Position numbers and translations under genes: made by a program. Positions 41,506 through 53,852 of a stretch of DNA of 64,000 bases are shown one piece after another. The stretch's first letter is position 1, and each line of letters begins with the position of its first letter. The DNA is from Symbiodinium natans. Taxonomy: Eukaryota; Sar; Dinophyceae; Suessiales; Symbiodiniaceae. Below the pieces are notes generated by a model that ran no database searches, was not told where the DNA came from, and was given only the letters and a program-made list of their open reading frames with translations. The stretch lies in the NCBI GenBank assembly GCA_905221605.1, contig CAJNDS010000402.1, positions 453,818 through 517,817 on the forward strand. The letters are read 5' to 3'.

Positions 41506-41910
41506 GTCCAACATGAAAGGATAAAGTTTGGCGATCGCTTCATTCAATTCGGCAAGTTCCGAATGGGTGAAGTGGACGAGTCCCATTTTTCCATTTCGCA
41601 CCAAAAAGACGATGGGACTCGCCAAACCCTTATGATCTTCCGTTCTGATGGCACCTTGCACAAAGGTCCTCGCACGGACTACGGCTTGTGGCATCGTGAG
41701 ATCGGTGCACCCCAGGGCGTTACGTTTGGAGATCGCTTTGTGCAGATCGGCAACTTCAGAGTTGGCGATGTAGACTCAAGTCATTTCTCAGTGTCGCATG
41801 TGGAGGGGCAGACCATCGAAATCTTCCGGTCAGACGGGACGGTGCATGAAGGCCCCCGCACAGATTATACGACATTCGGCCGTCAGCTCCTGGATTGCAC
41901 GGTCGAGTAA
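41506..41910 (+). CDS. Repeat-domain terminal exon, two tandem copies and stop
   Basis: CCAG|GTCCAAC start. Two copies follow: GDRFIQFGKFRMGEVDESHF..., then GDRFVQIGNFRVGDVDSSHF.... Each ends in IFRSDGT(L/V)H(K/E)GPRTDY. A short tail, FGRQLLDCTVE, leads to TAA at 41908. This is the 3' end of the gene begun near 29.8 kb, if the N-terminal segments belong to it. The domain is unknown to me by name. Its regular beta-like pattern and tandem exons suggest a binding or adhesion module. Confidence 0.75.
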   Translation, partial: VQHERIKFGDRFIQFGKFRMGEVDESHFSISHQKDDGTRQTLMIFRSDGTLHKGPRTDYGLWHREIGAPQGVTFGDRFVQIGNFRVGDVDSSHFSVSHVEGQTIEIFRSDGTVHEGPRTDYTTFGRQLLDCTVE

Positions 41911-44900
41911 GGCTGAGAAGCACCAATGTTCAAGATCATGTGTGAAGCTGCTGAGCATTTCAGCAGAGGTAGCAGCAGCTTTACGATATCTTTACGATGC
42001 AATGCGTGCCAGCCTGTTGGCCCCATCTTCGGCATGGTAACACGTGTGCTTGAAAAAACAACGGCATGGATGGCATGGGATTCTGATGTGCAAGCAAAGC
42101 GCTCTCACTGGCTGCGGCCTTGCTTGTGTTATCTTGCGTTCATTCCGGATTTGATATTCGGGCTTGCGGGGCGGTTCAAGGGGAAGGTGTCTAGAGGAGT
42201 TGATAAACGGGGGAGGTCTGGAAAAATAGAAGGAGGGATTAGTATGGAAAGGGAAGGGGAGGGTTTAAGGTTTAAATGGAGCGGAGGCGTTGAAATCAAA
42301 TCGAGGGCAGGGAGGGCAAGGGAGGTTGCAATGAAGAGAGCAAGGAAGGGTCGAGGTGTTGAACAGAAGACGGGGCCTCGAAAACCCAGATGGGATCGGA
42401 GGGAGGGGGCTTAAGAAAGGCTGGGAAATCCAAAAAGAATGAGGGATTAACGGGCTTCGTGGAGTGGGTTCGGGGGGGGGAGGGGGTTAACAATGGAGAG
42501 GGTCATGGGGGGGTCAAAATGGGGGGGGGGTGGGTGGAACAGAAGACGCGTTTCCGGAGCCTCGGAAACTGGAGATAGGTTTGAAAAAAGAAGTGCTAGA
42601 GCCCAAAGGAGACCGCAGGAAGTGCCGAGTTGTCCAGGACTTTACCGAAATCCTGAAGCCAACAGCAATGGCTCGTCCGCTCGCGCCTGGATGGTGCAAG
42701 CAAAAGCAGAAAACCACAAATGCCCGACCCCCCAAAAGAAACACAGCGGTTATTGCATTGTGCTGTTTGCGAGATTTGTTGCCAAGCTGCATGGTGCTAG
42801 TGACCATGTGCAGTACTTGCAGCATTGGCTCAAGTCTCGTTAAGTCGAAACTTCACAAGCTCGGCATTGTAGGCGTGCATAGGATGTGTATAGGTGTGCA
42901 TACCTTGCCCTTTCGAAGCAAGGCTTTTGTTAGCACCGTGGCGGGTTCTCAACCCACGGCAGGCCACGCAAGTAGCGGAACAACGCGCCTCGCAGAGCTG
43001 CACATGGATTCTCTTCGGCCCGGAGCTTCGGGAGGCCAACTTGTCAGCACTTCAGAATACTTCAGACTTAGCACCGTGGCGAACGCGAATCACGTGGCGC
43101 TTGATGCTTCCAACAAAGGCGTTGGCCCCCAGGGCCTTTTCAGCGCGAGGTGTGCTAGCAGTGCTGGCGAGGCCAGAAGACCAAAGGGGAAGGCGGATGT
43201 GCCATTGAGTTTGTTTTGTGCTGCTCTAGCAGCACGGTGTGCTTTGTTGATTCGGCTGCTATGGACGGATGCCTCGCCGGACAGTCCTTGCTTGGGAGCA
43301 GCACGTTTATCCGGAGGTTGTCCGAGATATCAACACAGTCCATGGCAGAGAGATATGTCCAGCAAGGTGCATCAGACGTCCATTTACCGGCCCCGGAGTG
43401 AGTGCCGGCGATGCACGGATCATGAAGAGGCACGGGCCTGTGGGCGGATATTTGGTGAATGTGGGCTTTTAAATGACTGGACTGCTGTGAGGCTTCTCGG
43501 CACACCCAGCCTGACATGGCGGATGACCAAAGCCGTGTGCTGGCCTCAGACGATTGAGGAACTGAGCTGAACTTGGCACATGGAGTCGCACACCCACTTA
43601 GACACGCAGCCTGCTTGCACTTTCCCTCTTCTCCTTCCTCGGCGAGCGCATTACCGAAGGTGCCCTCATCTGCGCTGTACCGGCCGAAAGGCGACGGCCA
43701 GAGGCATCTACAGAAGGAGTGCGGCCCGCAGGCCGTGGATGGGAAGCGAGTACGACTCCAGCGATTCAAGCTCTGCTCCCCATTGCAGAGCGCAATCGGA
43801 GATTTGTTCTCAAAAATAGGAAAGTACGAGCAAACTATGATCTAAAAGAAGAAGCTGCTCCCACTTTTGTTGCTAGCGCATGTCTGTATGATGTTTGGGT
43901 GCCTGACAGACTCCGCTGAGCCTTGGCTTCCTTCCGCTGCGCAAGCCCCGAACTGGCCAAACGCCCAAGGCAGCCGTGAGCTCAGCACTGCTCACTTCTC
44001 TCAGGGCAGCTACGCCAAATTACGCCGATATGGCCTCTTTATGCCTAGATTGCCTAGACTCTCGCACTCATGAAGGGATCTCTTGAGCATGGTTGGCCCC
44101 TGGTGTGCACAGGCTCTACCGGCATTGGGTTTAGGAATTCAACATTTGCAGTCGAAGGTGAAGTTACCAACATGTGTGCCGATTGAGGCGCCTGCCCTGG
44201 ACATCAGGCAGAGGCCTGCCACGTTTCTTTTTCTTGGGTCAGCTAGGCCCGATTAGTCGCATCAAGTTCCCTCAAAAACACTGCCCTCCCACGATCTGGT
44301 TCTGCCATGTCCTGCTAAGTTCTGCTATGTTCTGCTGCCTTTGGAATCTCCAGGACGCCGCAGCCACGACCCTGGGAGGCCGTGTGCTGGGTATGTTTTG
44401 GTCGTGTTTGGGTCGTGTTCTCAGAGTGGCGCAACGGTCAACGGCTTGGGGTGCATTGTTGTCGAGCAGGTGCAAGAATCGGTGGTTGTACCAGTAGTGT
44501 AGGGCTCCGTGTAGACTCGGAAGACTGAAATGGGGCTCGAAGTGCCCCGATGTGCCTCGATGTGCCTCGATGTTGATGGACATCGCTAGGCGTCCTCTGT
44601 GTCTTGAAGCGTGGTGCGGAGACGAGGGGGCGCAGGAGTAGCAGTGGGTAAGGGGCCATCTCGACAAAGCATCGCCGAGCCTTGGGCTTTCAGCCGCATA
44701 AGCTTTCTTAAGCTTTTTCTACTAGGAACATGAAATGACACGCCGCGTGGCCCGGAACGCAGCAGATACTCTTAAAAACTCGAGGAAGCATGGCTCAGAA
44801 TCATTTCGAAACAGTGCCTGATTTGGCTGCCGCCATTGCCATTGTCCACAGCCATGGCAAGCTTGCTGCTTGGCAACCATATCAGTTTGCGGTTTTGCTG

Positions 44901-46120
44901 GGACATGTTACCTACCCCCCAACACTGACGATGGAGCGTTATGAAACGTTCCTCTCACCAGGAAGTTCGAAGTCGTTTGCCAAGACACTGCACCTGGCGA
45001 GACCGTGGCAGTTGTCGGATCGTGCCCACAGACGCGCGGCTGATGTCTCTTGAGTAAGGGTTTGATTTGAGGAGTGCAGTGTAGTGCACAGATTTCTAGA
45101 AGATCTAGAAGCCCATACCATGACATGAAGCGCTCTGCCTAAACTCCTTGGCCCAGTACTTGTCGTTTTGTTACCATGGGCTTGCACCCGAGCAGCATAG
45201 CTGTTGCACGGGTCCGATTGTAGCCATCGTACTGTAGTGTGAGGTCGACCAGCAAGCTGGAACGCATCGATGTAGCTGTCTTGACGTCTGACATGTTCCG
45301 CAAAGTCCCAACGCAGCCCTCTCGTTGCCCAGTTTCGTGCTTGCTCGTGCTTGCTCGTGCGAGAAGTCACCGGAGGCTTGGCGAGTGGGACCCCAAAAAG
45401 GCCCTGGAGCTTGCCACGGAGGCTCCTGGGTTGGCCCGGGTGGCCTTTGACTGAAGTCTTGAGGTTAAGGAATGTTAAGGAATGTTAAGGAATGTTAAGG
45501 AATGTTAAGGAATGTTAAGGATCAGCTTAGGGTTGTGGATTTGGAGCGGAGCCTTGCCAACTTGCGCTGTTTGAGCGTTGCCGGGTCAGAGGTGCCAGGT
45601 CAGAGGTTGGCACGTGGCGCAGGCACCAAGAAGAACATCGGGAGGAAGGGGCGCGGCCAAGCATGAACGAACCACACCCACGGTCATTGGCCTAAGTTCT
45701 AGCAAGAAGCTTCCCCCTTCCAGCGTCACATATTGAATTGCTGCAGCCAACAATCGGCCGTGCATACCACAGCGCACTTGACAACAGACGACTGGCAAAG
45801 CAAGACTCATAAGCGAGTTTGTTGTTCCTTCTTCGCCTGAGGCGTGTGATGAAGCCATGGCTAGTGTACGTTCGTTTTGTGACGTGCCGTCACGCGTGGA
45901 TGCGAGCACATGAATCTCATGACCAGCGTTGGAACTGAACCCAACAAGTCAAACAGCGGCAGCCGGCTGAGGCCGCAAGCAGCAGCAAGCCCTAACACTT
46001 CATTACTGCCACCAAGAACAACGAACTCCAAAATCAACAAAGGACATCACAGTGTGCCCGTGGTGGGGGGCAGCAAGACACAGAAACTACACCGACAAAC
46101 CGATACACCGTCTGTGTCGG
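41911..46120. other. Region with no recognised gene
   Basis: A 346-codon open frame at 42530-43570 (+) is mixed in character and shows no motif. A smaller one at 44790-45053 (+) could be an exon. A G-rich stretch lies at 42460-42535. A 10-bp tandem (AATGTTAAGG, about six copies) lies at 45465-45525. The rest shows nothing I can support. Confidence 0.35.
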
Positions 46121-46275
46121 GTATCGGGGGGGGGAAGGGAAACGGGCAGGTGGTGGAGGATGGAAAGAGTTACACCGAATTCACCGATACATCGATACTT
46201 TGAGGGGAAAGACGGGGTTGGAGTTGGGGGGGGCGGTACACCAGGGAAAAGGAGGCAGGTAGGGGGGGGGGGGGG
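46121..46275 (+). repeat. G-rich tracts
   Basis: Several runs of 6-15 G at 46123-46136, 46228-46236 and 46260-46275. Potential G-quadruplex sites in non-coding DNA. Confidence 0.6.
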
Positions 46276-46969
46276 GCGCTCGGTGATGGAGCAAGGGTTT
46301 CTTCATCTCGTGGAGTATCTGCTCGCACGCATGCGCGGCAACAGATACAACAGTAAATATGGGCAGCGAATATGGTCTTTAGCGGACCCTAAACCCAATC
46401 CATGCTCAGACAAAGCTGGACCTCTTTTGCTTTCGGCGTGCGGGGCCGCCTTGTCGACGTGGAAAGAAAACATGGGGAAGGGGGGGGGAGGGGATGTGTC
46501 AGCCGTACTCCACGAAGCAGAAGAACACAATGCGTGCTACACAGGTGACAAGAGCCCAGCACTGCGTGCAGAACGGAGTCGGCCACAGGCTTCGGCAAAC
46601 ATCGGCAAAACCAGAGTGTCAACCGGTCGAGTGTATTCTACGGTGGATTTGCAGCAGGCAAGCGTCTTTCCAAGCTGGCTATCTGCCGCAGCATCTCGTC
46701 CAGGTCTTGAGGGTACCTTGAAGAGTTCTGGGCTTCTGGACAGATCTTCTGTGTTTAGCGGCCTCCGCAGTGAATGTGATGGTTCGGCGTGTCGCAGAAT
46801 CCTCCTGATGAGCACAAAGTCTACATGTGGTTGCAAAGTTTAGGTTCCAGTCGACCCGGCCAAAATTTCATTCAAGATGCTCGGCAAAACTGGAGTTTGG
46901 ACAGATGGCATGGCACCAATATATGCGGCAGCATACCTGAACCCCCCTCCCCTCATGGTATCATGGCGG

Positions 46970-47110
46970 GTTTTGGGTTTAGGGTGGGTCATGGTCTGTG
47001 GTTCATGGTGGGTCTTGGGCCTAGGGCTTAGGGTTTACACTCTGCTCTCCGTGGTCATGGCGGTTTAGCAGTTTAGAGTTCAGGGTTTAGGGTTCAGGTT
47101 TAGGATTGAG
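46970..47110 (+). repeat. Degenerate telomere-like repeats, TTTAGGG sense
   Basis: GGGTTTAGGG, GGGCTTAGGG, GGGTTCAGG and GGTTTAGG variants recur over about 140 bases, interspersed with TGGTTCATGG-like phrases that continue to about 47230. Confidence 0.6.
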
Positions 47111-47230
47111 GTGTAGGTTTCGGGTTTCCCGGCTCCCTCTGGTGGTTCGTGGTGAGTGTATGGTTCAGGGTTTCGGGGTTAGGGCATGGTCCCGCTCTGT
47201 GGTTCGTGGTGGTGTTACACGGTCAGGGTT

Positions 47231-48390
47231 TGGGGGTGGCAGGGGATGGGGGGGTACCATGGCGGGGGTCGAGAACGCGGATCGCGCGCATGTACAGCTT
47301 TGAGCTGCTTGCTTGCATTGCACCCTACAAGATCAGGCTATCAAGCTCGTGAGTCCTTGCAGTCCGAGGATCGTCATCACTGGCCCGAACGGGGTTCGCT
47401 GGGAGGGTGGTGAAAACAAGGAAGTGCCGCCCGCCTAAAATTGGTCACGTCATCGTTTCCTGAGCCCTAGGGACCCCCGCACAACCACTTGAGACCACAG
47501 AAGAGCCATGCCCACCCTAGAACAGAACTCAGATTTCCACCCCATGGTGACATGGGACCTTGATCATGGCTGTTGAGAAGCTTTGCCGAGGCAGCTGTAT
47601 GAAGGGAAGCAGAGCCAGGTGAAATGCTCTTGGGGCAGCACCTCAGCGGCAAGTGCAGGAGTGCCATAGACTCGGATGCCATTCAAAACGCTTTCAGCAC
47701 TATTATACGATCAAACTTGGCACGGCCTTGCACTCTTTTGCTGTTGATACTAAGTTGGCCCCAAAACCACCAGCAACCTGCATCGCAGTTGAGTGCCGTG
47801 AGGTTACCTGTCTCATGCGGGAATTCCAACCCGCGGTTGCCGGAAACTAGACCCTAGTCCTTCCATTGACTCACCCGAGAAGGGTTGCGAAGAGCCCTGT
47901 TGAACGGGCTGCTGACGAGCGGTCTCACCTGTGAACCCTATCAACGCTGCACAGAGACACAGAAAGAGAAAGAGAGACAGAGAGAGGTGTGCTACTTTGA
48001 CGGAGAACGGGGGTGATGTGTCGGTTTCTCCAACAGATGTGGCGTCTCTCCCTTCGGGGAGGGCCTTGCGTGTGGAGAGAGAGAGTAGAGTGAGAGAGTG
48101 AGAGAGTGAGAGAGTCCGAGACAAAAGTATCCCAAAGCTCGGATCTGCTCTTTCTTGCGCAGGTGACGATTTCGTTGCTGCCACATCTGCGGCTTCCAAC
48201 GACCCTTGGGGCGTGACTTAGAAGTAGCCCCGGCACCACCTACTGCAGGAGGTTGTTGTATTGTATGTGGGAGCCTCATGCTGGGTACCATCCTGGCATA
48301 TCCTGACGGGAGAAGGGTCACTTGTAGCATCAGCAAAGCGTCACTTGTGCCTTCCTGCAAATCGTCGCTTGTGACATATCATGTTTAGAG
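47231..48390. other. Non-coding DNA with an AG-rich microsatellite
   Basis: GA-rich repeats at 47950-47990 and a GAGAGAGAGT-type array at 48075-48118. No supported gene. Confidence 0.45.
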
Positions 48391-48455
48391 TGTTCAGGGT
48401 TCAGGGTTTTAGGTTTTAGGTTTTAGGGGGTTTAGGGGGTTTAGGGTTGTAGGAT
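48391..48455 (+). repeat. Short telomere-like tract, TTTAGGG sense
   Basis: GTTCAGGGTTCAGGGTTTTAGG followed by three variants of TTTTAGGGGG (units given separately). Same sense as the tract at 47 kb and opposite to that at 56 kb. Confidence 0.6.
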
Positions 48456-49734
48456 AGTGAGAATGCAGCAGCTTTCGAAACGCTTTACATCCCGAAACAG
48501 TGCTCCCGCTCGAGGCCATACTAGCATGAGGCATAGAAGTCGTAGCCGCAGATCTTGCAGTTGTCGATTCTGAGATTACAAGTGAGCCACGTCTCTATCC
48601 TGATTGGAAGGTTGTTTGAGTTGAATACTTGCCGCTTGTGTCAGCACCAATCGCAGCCAGGTGCATAATAAACATGTTCCACACACCTCGAGCTCGCTGC
48701 CTGAATCTGCGCAAAACATGACGGAAAGCTGTACTTTAAATGTTTCCTTTTCTCAAGTCTGTCCAAAAGATCATCCTGAATCTGCGCATGTCCCGCACAG
48801 ATGTGGTCCCCTTCTGCAGATGCATTTTGTCCAGGACGACAAGCCCACCCCTGCTCCTGAACTCGTCAATGGCGCAACGCCCACTGCGGAGGAAGATGCA
48901 GTTGCAGTGCTGGCCATCACTTTGAAATTGCTGCTATTTTAAGTTGAGACCTGTTGTGAGAACAAAAGGAGGTGAAGCCGGAGAAGCCCACAGGCGGCTA
49001 CTCCTCTGCGAAGGTGCAATGTGCACAGAAGGGGATGTGTGAACCTTTCGTCTTTTCTTTGATTGGCAGCCATGGGTGCCGAACTCCAGGGTCAGGGCTC
49101 GGTGTTGTTTTCTTTCAGAGTCTCAGCTCATGACATGAAGCTCGAGAAGCTAGCCATTACCAGCTCGCGTATGGAGGAAGACGATGCCCCAGAGGAGCCT
49201 CTGAAGGACGAGGCTCGTTGAGGATGTTGTGAACAGATCCGCCGCAATCCATGGCATGACTCTGATGCCGGCCTCTCCTAATTGCCCGCCCCCGCGCGCG
49301 CGCGCCCCCGCGCTTGCGCCTGCATGCATCCTTTCACACGTGTTGTAGTACTGTGGCAGTGCTGCATTTCCTGTTGCCGCAAGCTTTGGCGTCGAATCTT
49401 GGATAAGCATCAAACGACCACGGGCATGTCTATTTTTTGGCGGAGAGTCTTCCTGGCTAGTTTAGTGCAGGCAGTGCAGGCTCACGTTCTTAATCCTTCT
49501 CGCAGTGATAAGACTTGGAGAACACCAGACAGATCTACAGGAGTTGACGCAGACAAAGACATGTCTTGAGCGTGTGCAGCTGAATCTTGCTTGAACATGC
49601 TGGGCTGGCAATCGCTGACGACAAATGGTGGTTCTTACGCCGCTTGGCTAAAGCTTGAATTGGTAGGCACAGTGCGCCAACTGAATGGTTAACGAGTGGC
49701 CCAAAATTCCCAGGTGGTCACAGCGAGCTTGGTC
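48456..49734. other. Region without a recognised gene
   Basis: A few short open frames (48661-48942 on +) could be small exons. A GC alternation lies at 49290-49316. Nothing identifiable. Confidence 0.35.
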
Positions 49735-50510
49735 GGTTATTTCCTTTCTCTGGCAATTAAGGAGCACGTCTTGGCGGTGCAGCTGAAACAGCTTCATGAG
49801 AAGCTCCTGGCTGAGCACCGGATAGAGACCGAGCCTGTGGCAAAGAACAAGATTGAAGGTCATTTGCGATACATGTTAAATATTAATGGGCAGTGTGCTC
49901 GGTGTATGCACCAGGGTTATGCAGAGAGTGGGAAAAGGGTATTTCTACTGGCTGCGCTCAGAGATCTCCGTTTCGTGAACAAAGTTTCTCTGGAAAGCTT
50001 TCTGCATAGTGGTTTAGTGCTTTCGAGGAGCGGCTCGACCAGTCCTGGCGCGACAAGTTCAGCAAAGAGCTCTCTCAGCTCAACGCGCCGCCGAAGGAGC
50101 GGCGTTTCAGGCTTCACCGCTTCAGCCCTCCAGTGGTTTCAGTGGTTTTCGTGCTTGGTGATAAGAATAGGGGCCCAGCTTGTACCTGTGAGGAGACTCA
50201 GGCTCATGATGCCCAATGCTATGCAGAGGAGCGAAACAACGGATCTGCCCATGGCTGGGCACCGTTAGGAACCTCGCTCTCGGCGCCTCTCTCGGTGCCC
50301 ATGGGAGATCCGCAAGAGCCCTTGGAAAATGGCCTGGGGACGATCCCGTATCGGTGGGCCGACCTCGCGATCAAGCTGGCAGACAGCGACGTACGGAACA
50401 TGGAGGAGGATGCGCTGTCCACCTCCGTGAACTGCAGCCTTGCGACTGGGACGCTACTTTGTGGTCTTGAAGCACGAAGCAGCCCCATACGGCAAGTCTT
50501 TTGAAGCAGA
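49735..50510 (+). CDS. Possible exons of an unknown gene upstream of the channel
   Basis: A hydrophobic-then-helical stretch (49720-49850: SLVGYFLSLAIKEHVLAVQL) starts after CCAG|GTGG. A charged stretch (50019-50130: SAFEERLDQSWRDKFSKELS) and an acidic one (50300-50450: WADLAIKLADSDVRNMEEDA) follow. Splice style fits the neighbouring genes. They could be the N-terminal region of the channel gene or a separate gene. No family recognised. Confidence 0.35.
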
Positions 50511-50869
50511 TTGAAGTGTATTGCCAACTCAGGTCATGCATCCCAACTGGACGTGCCTGGCTTGATTTGATATGCGTTCGTACTTCACCCCTCAACATCG
50601 GTTTTGGACACATTTGTCTTTGTCATCGTCATCTCGTTATCCTAAATCCTGGAAGGTAGATGCAACAGATGTGTGCATGCATAAGACTTCCAGATCTAGT
50701 TCCCAGCCGAACTGTATGCAGAGCAAGCGATGGAAGCAGTGGACGACAATGCGGGCGCAGCCGAGAACCATTGTTCGAGTTCTCCCCCTTGCCCCCACTT
50801 GGTTGTCTGGAGGAGCTAGGCAATTTATTTTTCCCACTTGCTTCAATTATTTGTACCCGGCATATGAAG

Positions 50870-51110
50870 TGAGAACACGTCACTTGCCACACTTCGAAAA
50901 CGGGGCAAGTGCCAAAAAGGTGCAAGTGGGGCAAGCGAGGCCCCCCCCCCCCCACACCACATCTTCCAGACTGATGTCTCCCCATCAGCTGGGGCAAGCG
51001 GTGTGCAAGCGAGGCAAGTTGGACAAGTGATAGGAAAAAACGGGGAGCGCGGGTCAAGTGGCAGAATTCAATTGCCGACTCCGGAAGGGAGGCAAGTGAG
51101 GCAAAACCAG
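50870..51110 (+). repeat. Dispersed GGGGCAAGTG repeats
   Basis: GCAAGTG and GGGGCAAG recur about ten times over 240 bases, with a C12 run at 50941. No gene. Confidence 0.55.
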
Positions 51111-52033
51111 TTAGCGTGCACGCCCACTGCAACGTTCATATGGCTAGAATTTAGTTGACCTGTCAAGTAGGTAACGAGGCTGTGGTTTCGCTTCTACCAG
51201 CTTCAGCACCTAAGCTGGTCAAACCCGCGACGCCTGCCCCCCAGGATTTCCGTCCAAGAGGCGATGAAACGACATCAACTGCGAAACTACCACATGCCAG
51301 GGGTGGAGGTGCGACACTGGAAGTAGACAGTCTGCTTCAAGGCGTGTTCAGACTGCTGGTGTTGGTAAGAGATTTGTAGATGCCTACCAGCTCAGCACCA
51401 GCAAGTTGCATACCACGAGATTCTTCCTGCTTCCTTTGAGCTTACCCTGGATTTTGAAGTCCAGTTTCTCGGAGCTCGGTGCATTTCTGGAGTAGCGATG
51501 TTTCTTGCACTGTGCATTCTTCGGGAGCTGAGTCAAGGCTCGGGCTCTGCAAGATGCAATGAAGAATCCAACGGCTCCCAACTGCCCACCCTCACTCCCC
51601 AATCTCCATGTTGTGGGACCTGTTGACAGCCTCGCGCGACAGCCTGCACACAGGAGTCGACCTCCACGCTCAGGATGAACGAAGCCATCAAGGACTCCTC
51701 GTGTCTCCAGCGCCATTGGCCAGCAGATCTCTTGTTTTGGCACTTGGCCACCGGCAGGTTCCAGGAATCTAGATCCAAATGGCAAAGCCGTCGAAGACGT
51801 CACGAAGTCATTCACAGCAACTCTTAGCCAACCCAAAGCAACTCACAAGGCTTCATCATTCCTCCTGGAAGCCTGGCCCAGCTCGTGTTGTCGGCATTGT
51901 GCAGCTGCCTTATCGTGCCCTGTCTCTCAATTACATTCTGCTGTGTACGATTGTGTACGTATACGTGCATGGCTTCGCAAGCTCACTCTATCTCACTCTC
52001 GGCTTGCTAGACCCGAAATCAGTTCCTTTTGAG

Positions 52034-52134
52034 GTGTGGGATCTTATCACAATCCCCCTGGAGCCTTTCGACTTGCCCAATTTCCAGAGCTTCCTGGTCA
52101 GCTTCGGCAAGGACGGCCTGCGGGAAGGTGTCAG
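52034..52134 (+). CDS. Voltage-gated cation channel, exon with end of S1
   Basis: TTGAG|GTG start. Reads VWDLITIPLEPFDLPNFQSF, the end of a first transmembrane segment and S1-S2 loop as seen in protist CNG/KCNH-like channels. The exon end is uncertain (candidate GTCAG at 52131). The upstream S1 part and N-terminus are not resolved. Confidence 0.5.
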
Positions 52135-52212
52135 GTTAAGACTGTTGGATCTCTGGATTCTTCTTTGTTCTTTCTGCGCCTGGCTGCACACCAAGCTCAG
52201 AAAATCTCACAG

Positions 52213-52284
52213 GTCACCTTTGTGTTCTGGGTCCTCAACATACCGCTGCAGTTTATCCTGGGCGTGGAGGTGGAAGGGAAGATT
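52213..52284 (+). CDS. Voltage-gated cation channel, S2 exon
   Basis: CACAG|GTCACC start. Reads VTFVFWVLNIPLQFILGVEV-EGKI. The W-x-L-(N/D)-IP pattern with hydrophobic flanks is typical of S2 in this channel group. The donor is GCATCG (GC). Confidence 0.6.
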
Positions 52285-52746
52285 GCATCGTGGCTGTATT
52301 GACACTGTTTTCAATCCGGGGATGCGGCCTTTGTCCTATTTGTGAGCCCTGGACGGTCCTGGATGCTTAAGCTTAGGAGCTCAGAATAGCAAATGGCCTT
52401 GGTCTCCTTTGTTTTCGCCTTGGAGAACCCCAACTTGTCACCTCGTCTCCCGTCGCCCGAACTAGGAAATTCGGCCGCCGGTGCTGGCGCGCCTTTACCT
52501 GCGAACCTGGTTCGCAGCTCCGCACTGCGATTTGGGACCGTTTGCTCGGTTTCTTTGGGCTTAGAGTTTCGAGGAGAGGTGTTGACATGACTTCGCAGTC
52601 GTAGACGTCGAGGAAAAGCAAAGGCTTCAAGGAGAAAGATGCAGGGTCAAGAGGTCACGCAGCGCAGCTTTGGAGCTGTAAGCAGTGCGCTTGTGGTGAC
52701 GGTGATGATGCCAATCCTCCTTTGATCTTTGTTTCTTCCTTCTCAG

Positions 52747-52797
52747 GCATTGGACGTGGTTGTAGTGAGCTTGGACGCGGTTTTGATATTTCTGGAA
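52747..52797 (+). CDS. Voltage-gated cation channel, S3 exon
   Basis: CTCAG|GCATTG start. Reads ALDVVVVSLDAVLIFLE, a hydrophobic segment starting with the conserved Asp of S3. The donor is GACAGC (GA). Length 51 bases, phase 0. Confidence 0.6.
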
Positions 52798-52992
52798 GAC
52801 AGCGAGGCAAGTCGTGGACGTGTGGAGTCTAGCAACCAGCCAGACGTCCAAAGCATGAATTGAGCATAAACAAAATCCTGAAGACTTGTTGGGCCAAGTT
52901 GAAACAAACGTTGAGGACAACAATTATTCGCTGCAGTTTGCTCTCTGTTTAGGGGTTCGGGTCCCTGTTTAAGCATATTAAGCTTCTGGGAG

Positions 52993-53058
52993 GCTGGCCT
53001 GAAGTCGGCGCGCTTCCTGCGAGCGCTGCGTCTGTTGCGGCTGGTGCGACTTCTGCGA
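52993..53058 (+). CDS. Voltage-gated cation channel, S4 voltage-sensor exon
   Basis: GGGAG|GCTGG start. Reads SARFLRALRLLRLVRLLR, with Arg at every third position six times. That is the hallmark of an S4 voltage sensor and the strongest single piece of evidence for a voltage-gated channel here. The donor is GCCACA (GC). Confidence 0.8.
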
Positions 53059-53276
53059 GCCACAGGGATGATTTGGCCAGCAGTCCGATAGTGAAGACTG
53101 CGTAGATCAGGGCTAGAAGCGATTTCCTTGCCATCGCAAGGATAGCCATCACAGATTGATCCGATTGTTGACAACTTCGAAAGGTAGAAGCGAGTCGTTT
53201 GGTTTGTGGCGGCATCACGCATCGTCTTATCCCATTCGAGAACTTTGATGTCTGTTGCGCCAGAACGGAGCCACAG

Positions 53277-53351
53277 GTAGCGAGGTTGCAGCACCAGCTC
53301 ACACTTTTGGCAAACCGCTTCCTCTCTGCAAACGCCTTCATGGTGATGAAG
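53277..53351 (+). CDS. Voltage-gated cation channel, S4-S5 linker exon
   Basis: CACAG|GTAGCG start. Reads VARLQHQLTLLANRFLSANA-FMVMK, as in the linker into S5. The donor is GCTTCA (GC). Length 75 bases, phase 0. Confidence 0.5.
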
Positions 53352-53800
53352 GCTTCATTGGTGCACAGCACTTTGATGCACCGAGCAGTGCTTAGTGCAG
53401 GGTTGAGTTTAGAGTGCGCTCCGTCGCAGAAAGAGGCTTTTTCTCACAGGTGTGGTTTACGTGATGATGGCTGTTGACTTGCTGTTCTCAAGAAGAACGA
53501 AACCTACACTAATATGATCGCCTAGAATCGTGAAGTTGTTGGAGTCCTCATGGAGAGTCACTTGGAGAGAGTCCTCTCCGAGAGGTCGTGGCCGGCCTCT
53601 GCGGGATCCTTGCAGCTTGGGTGGCCAAAGGTTATGGGTTTTCTATGTGCCGATTTTGGGGATGTTCCCCCTTATACGAACAGTCCTTAAAAGGAATTAT
53701 AGTACCCCTATTATAGTCCCGAGTGGCAATGTTCGCTGGGCCCGACACTGGATTTGGAAAACCAGTTGCTCACGAAGAAGCACGTCAAACAACGCTGCAG

Positions 53801-53852
53801 GCAGTGAACCACCTCATCGCATGCACCTGGTATGGCCTGGGCAGCTGGACAA
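53801..53852 (+). CDS. Voltage-gated cation channel, end of S5
   Basis: TGCAG|GCAGTG start. Reads AVNHLIACTWYGLGSW. The NH-(L/F)-IAC-x-WY-x-(L/I/V)-GS motif is characteristic of S5 ends in KCNH/CNG-type channels. The first part of S5 is not located. Confidence 0.75.

Noticed and set aside
42530-43570. 346-residue + strand frame as a confident gene
   Set aside because: Mixed composition and no family motif. It may be chance in GC-rich DNA, so it is mentioned only within the regional entry.
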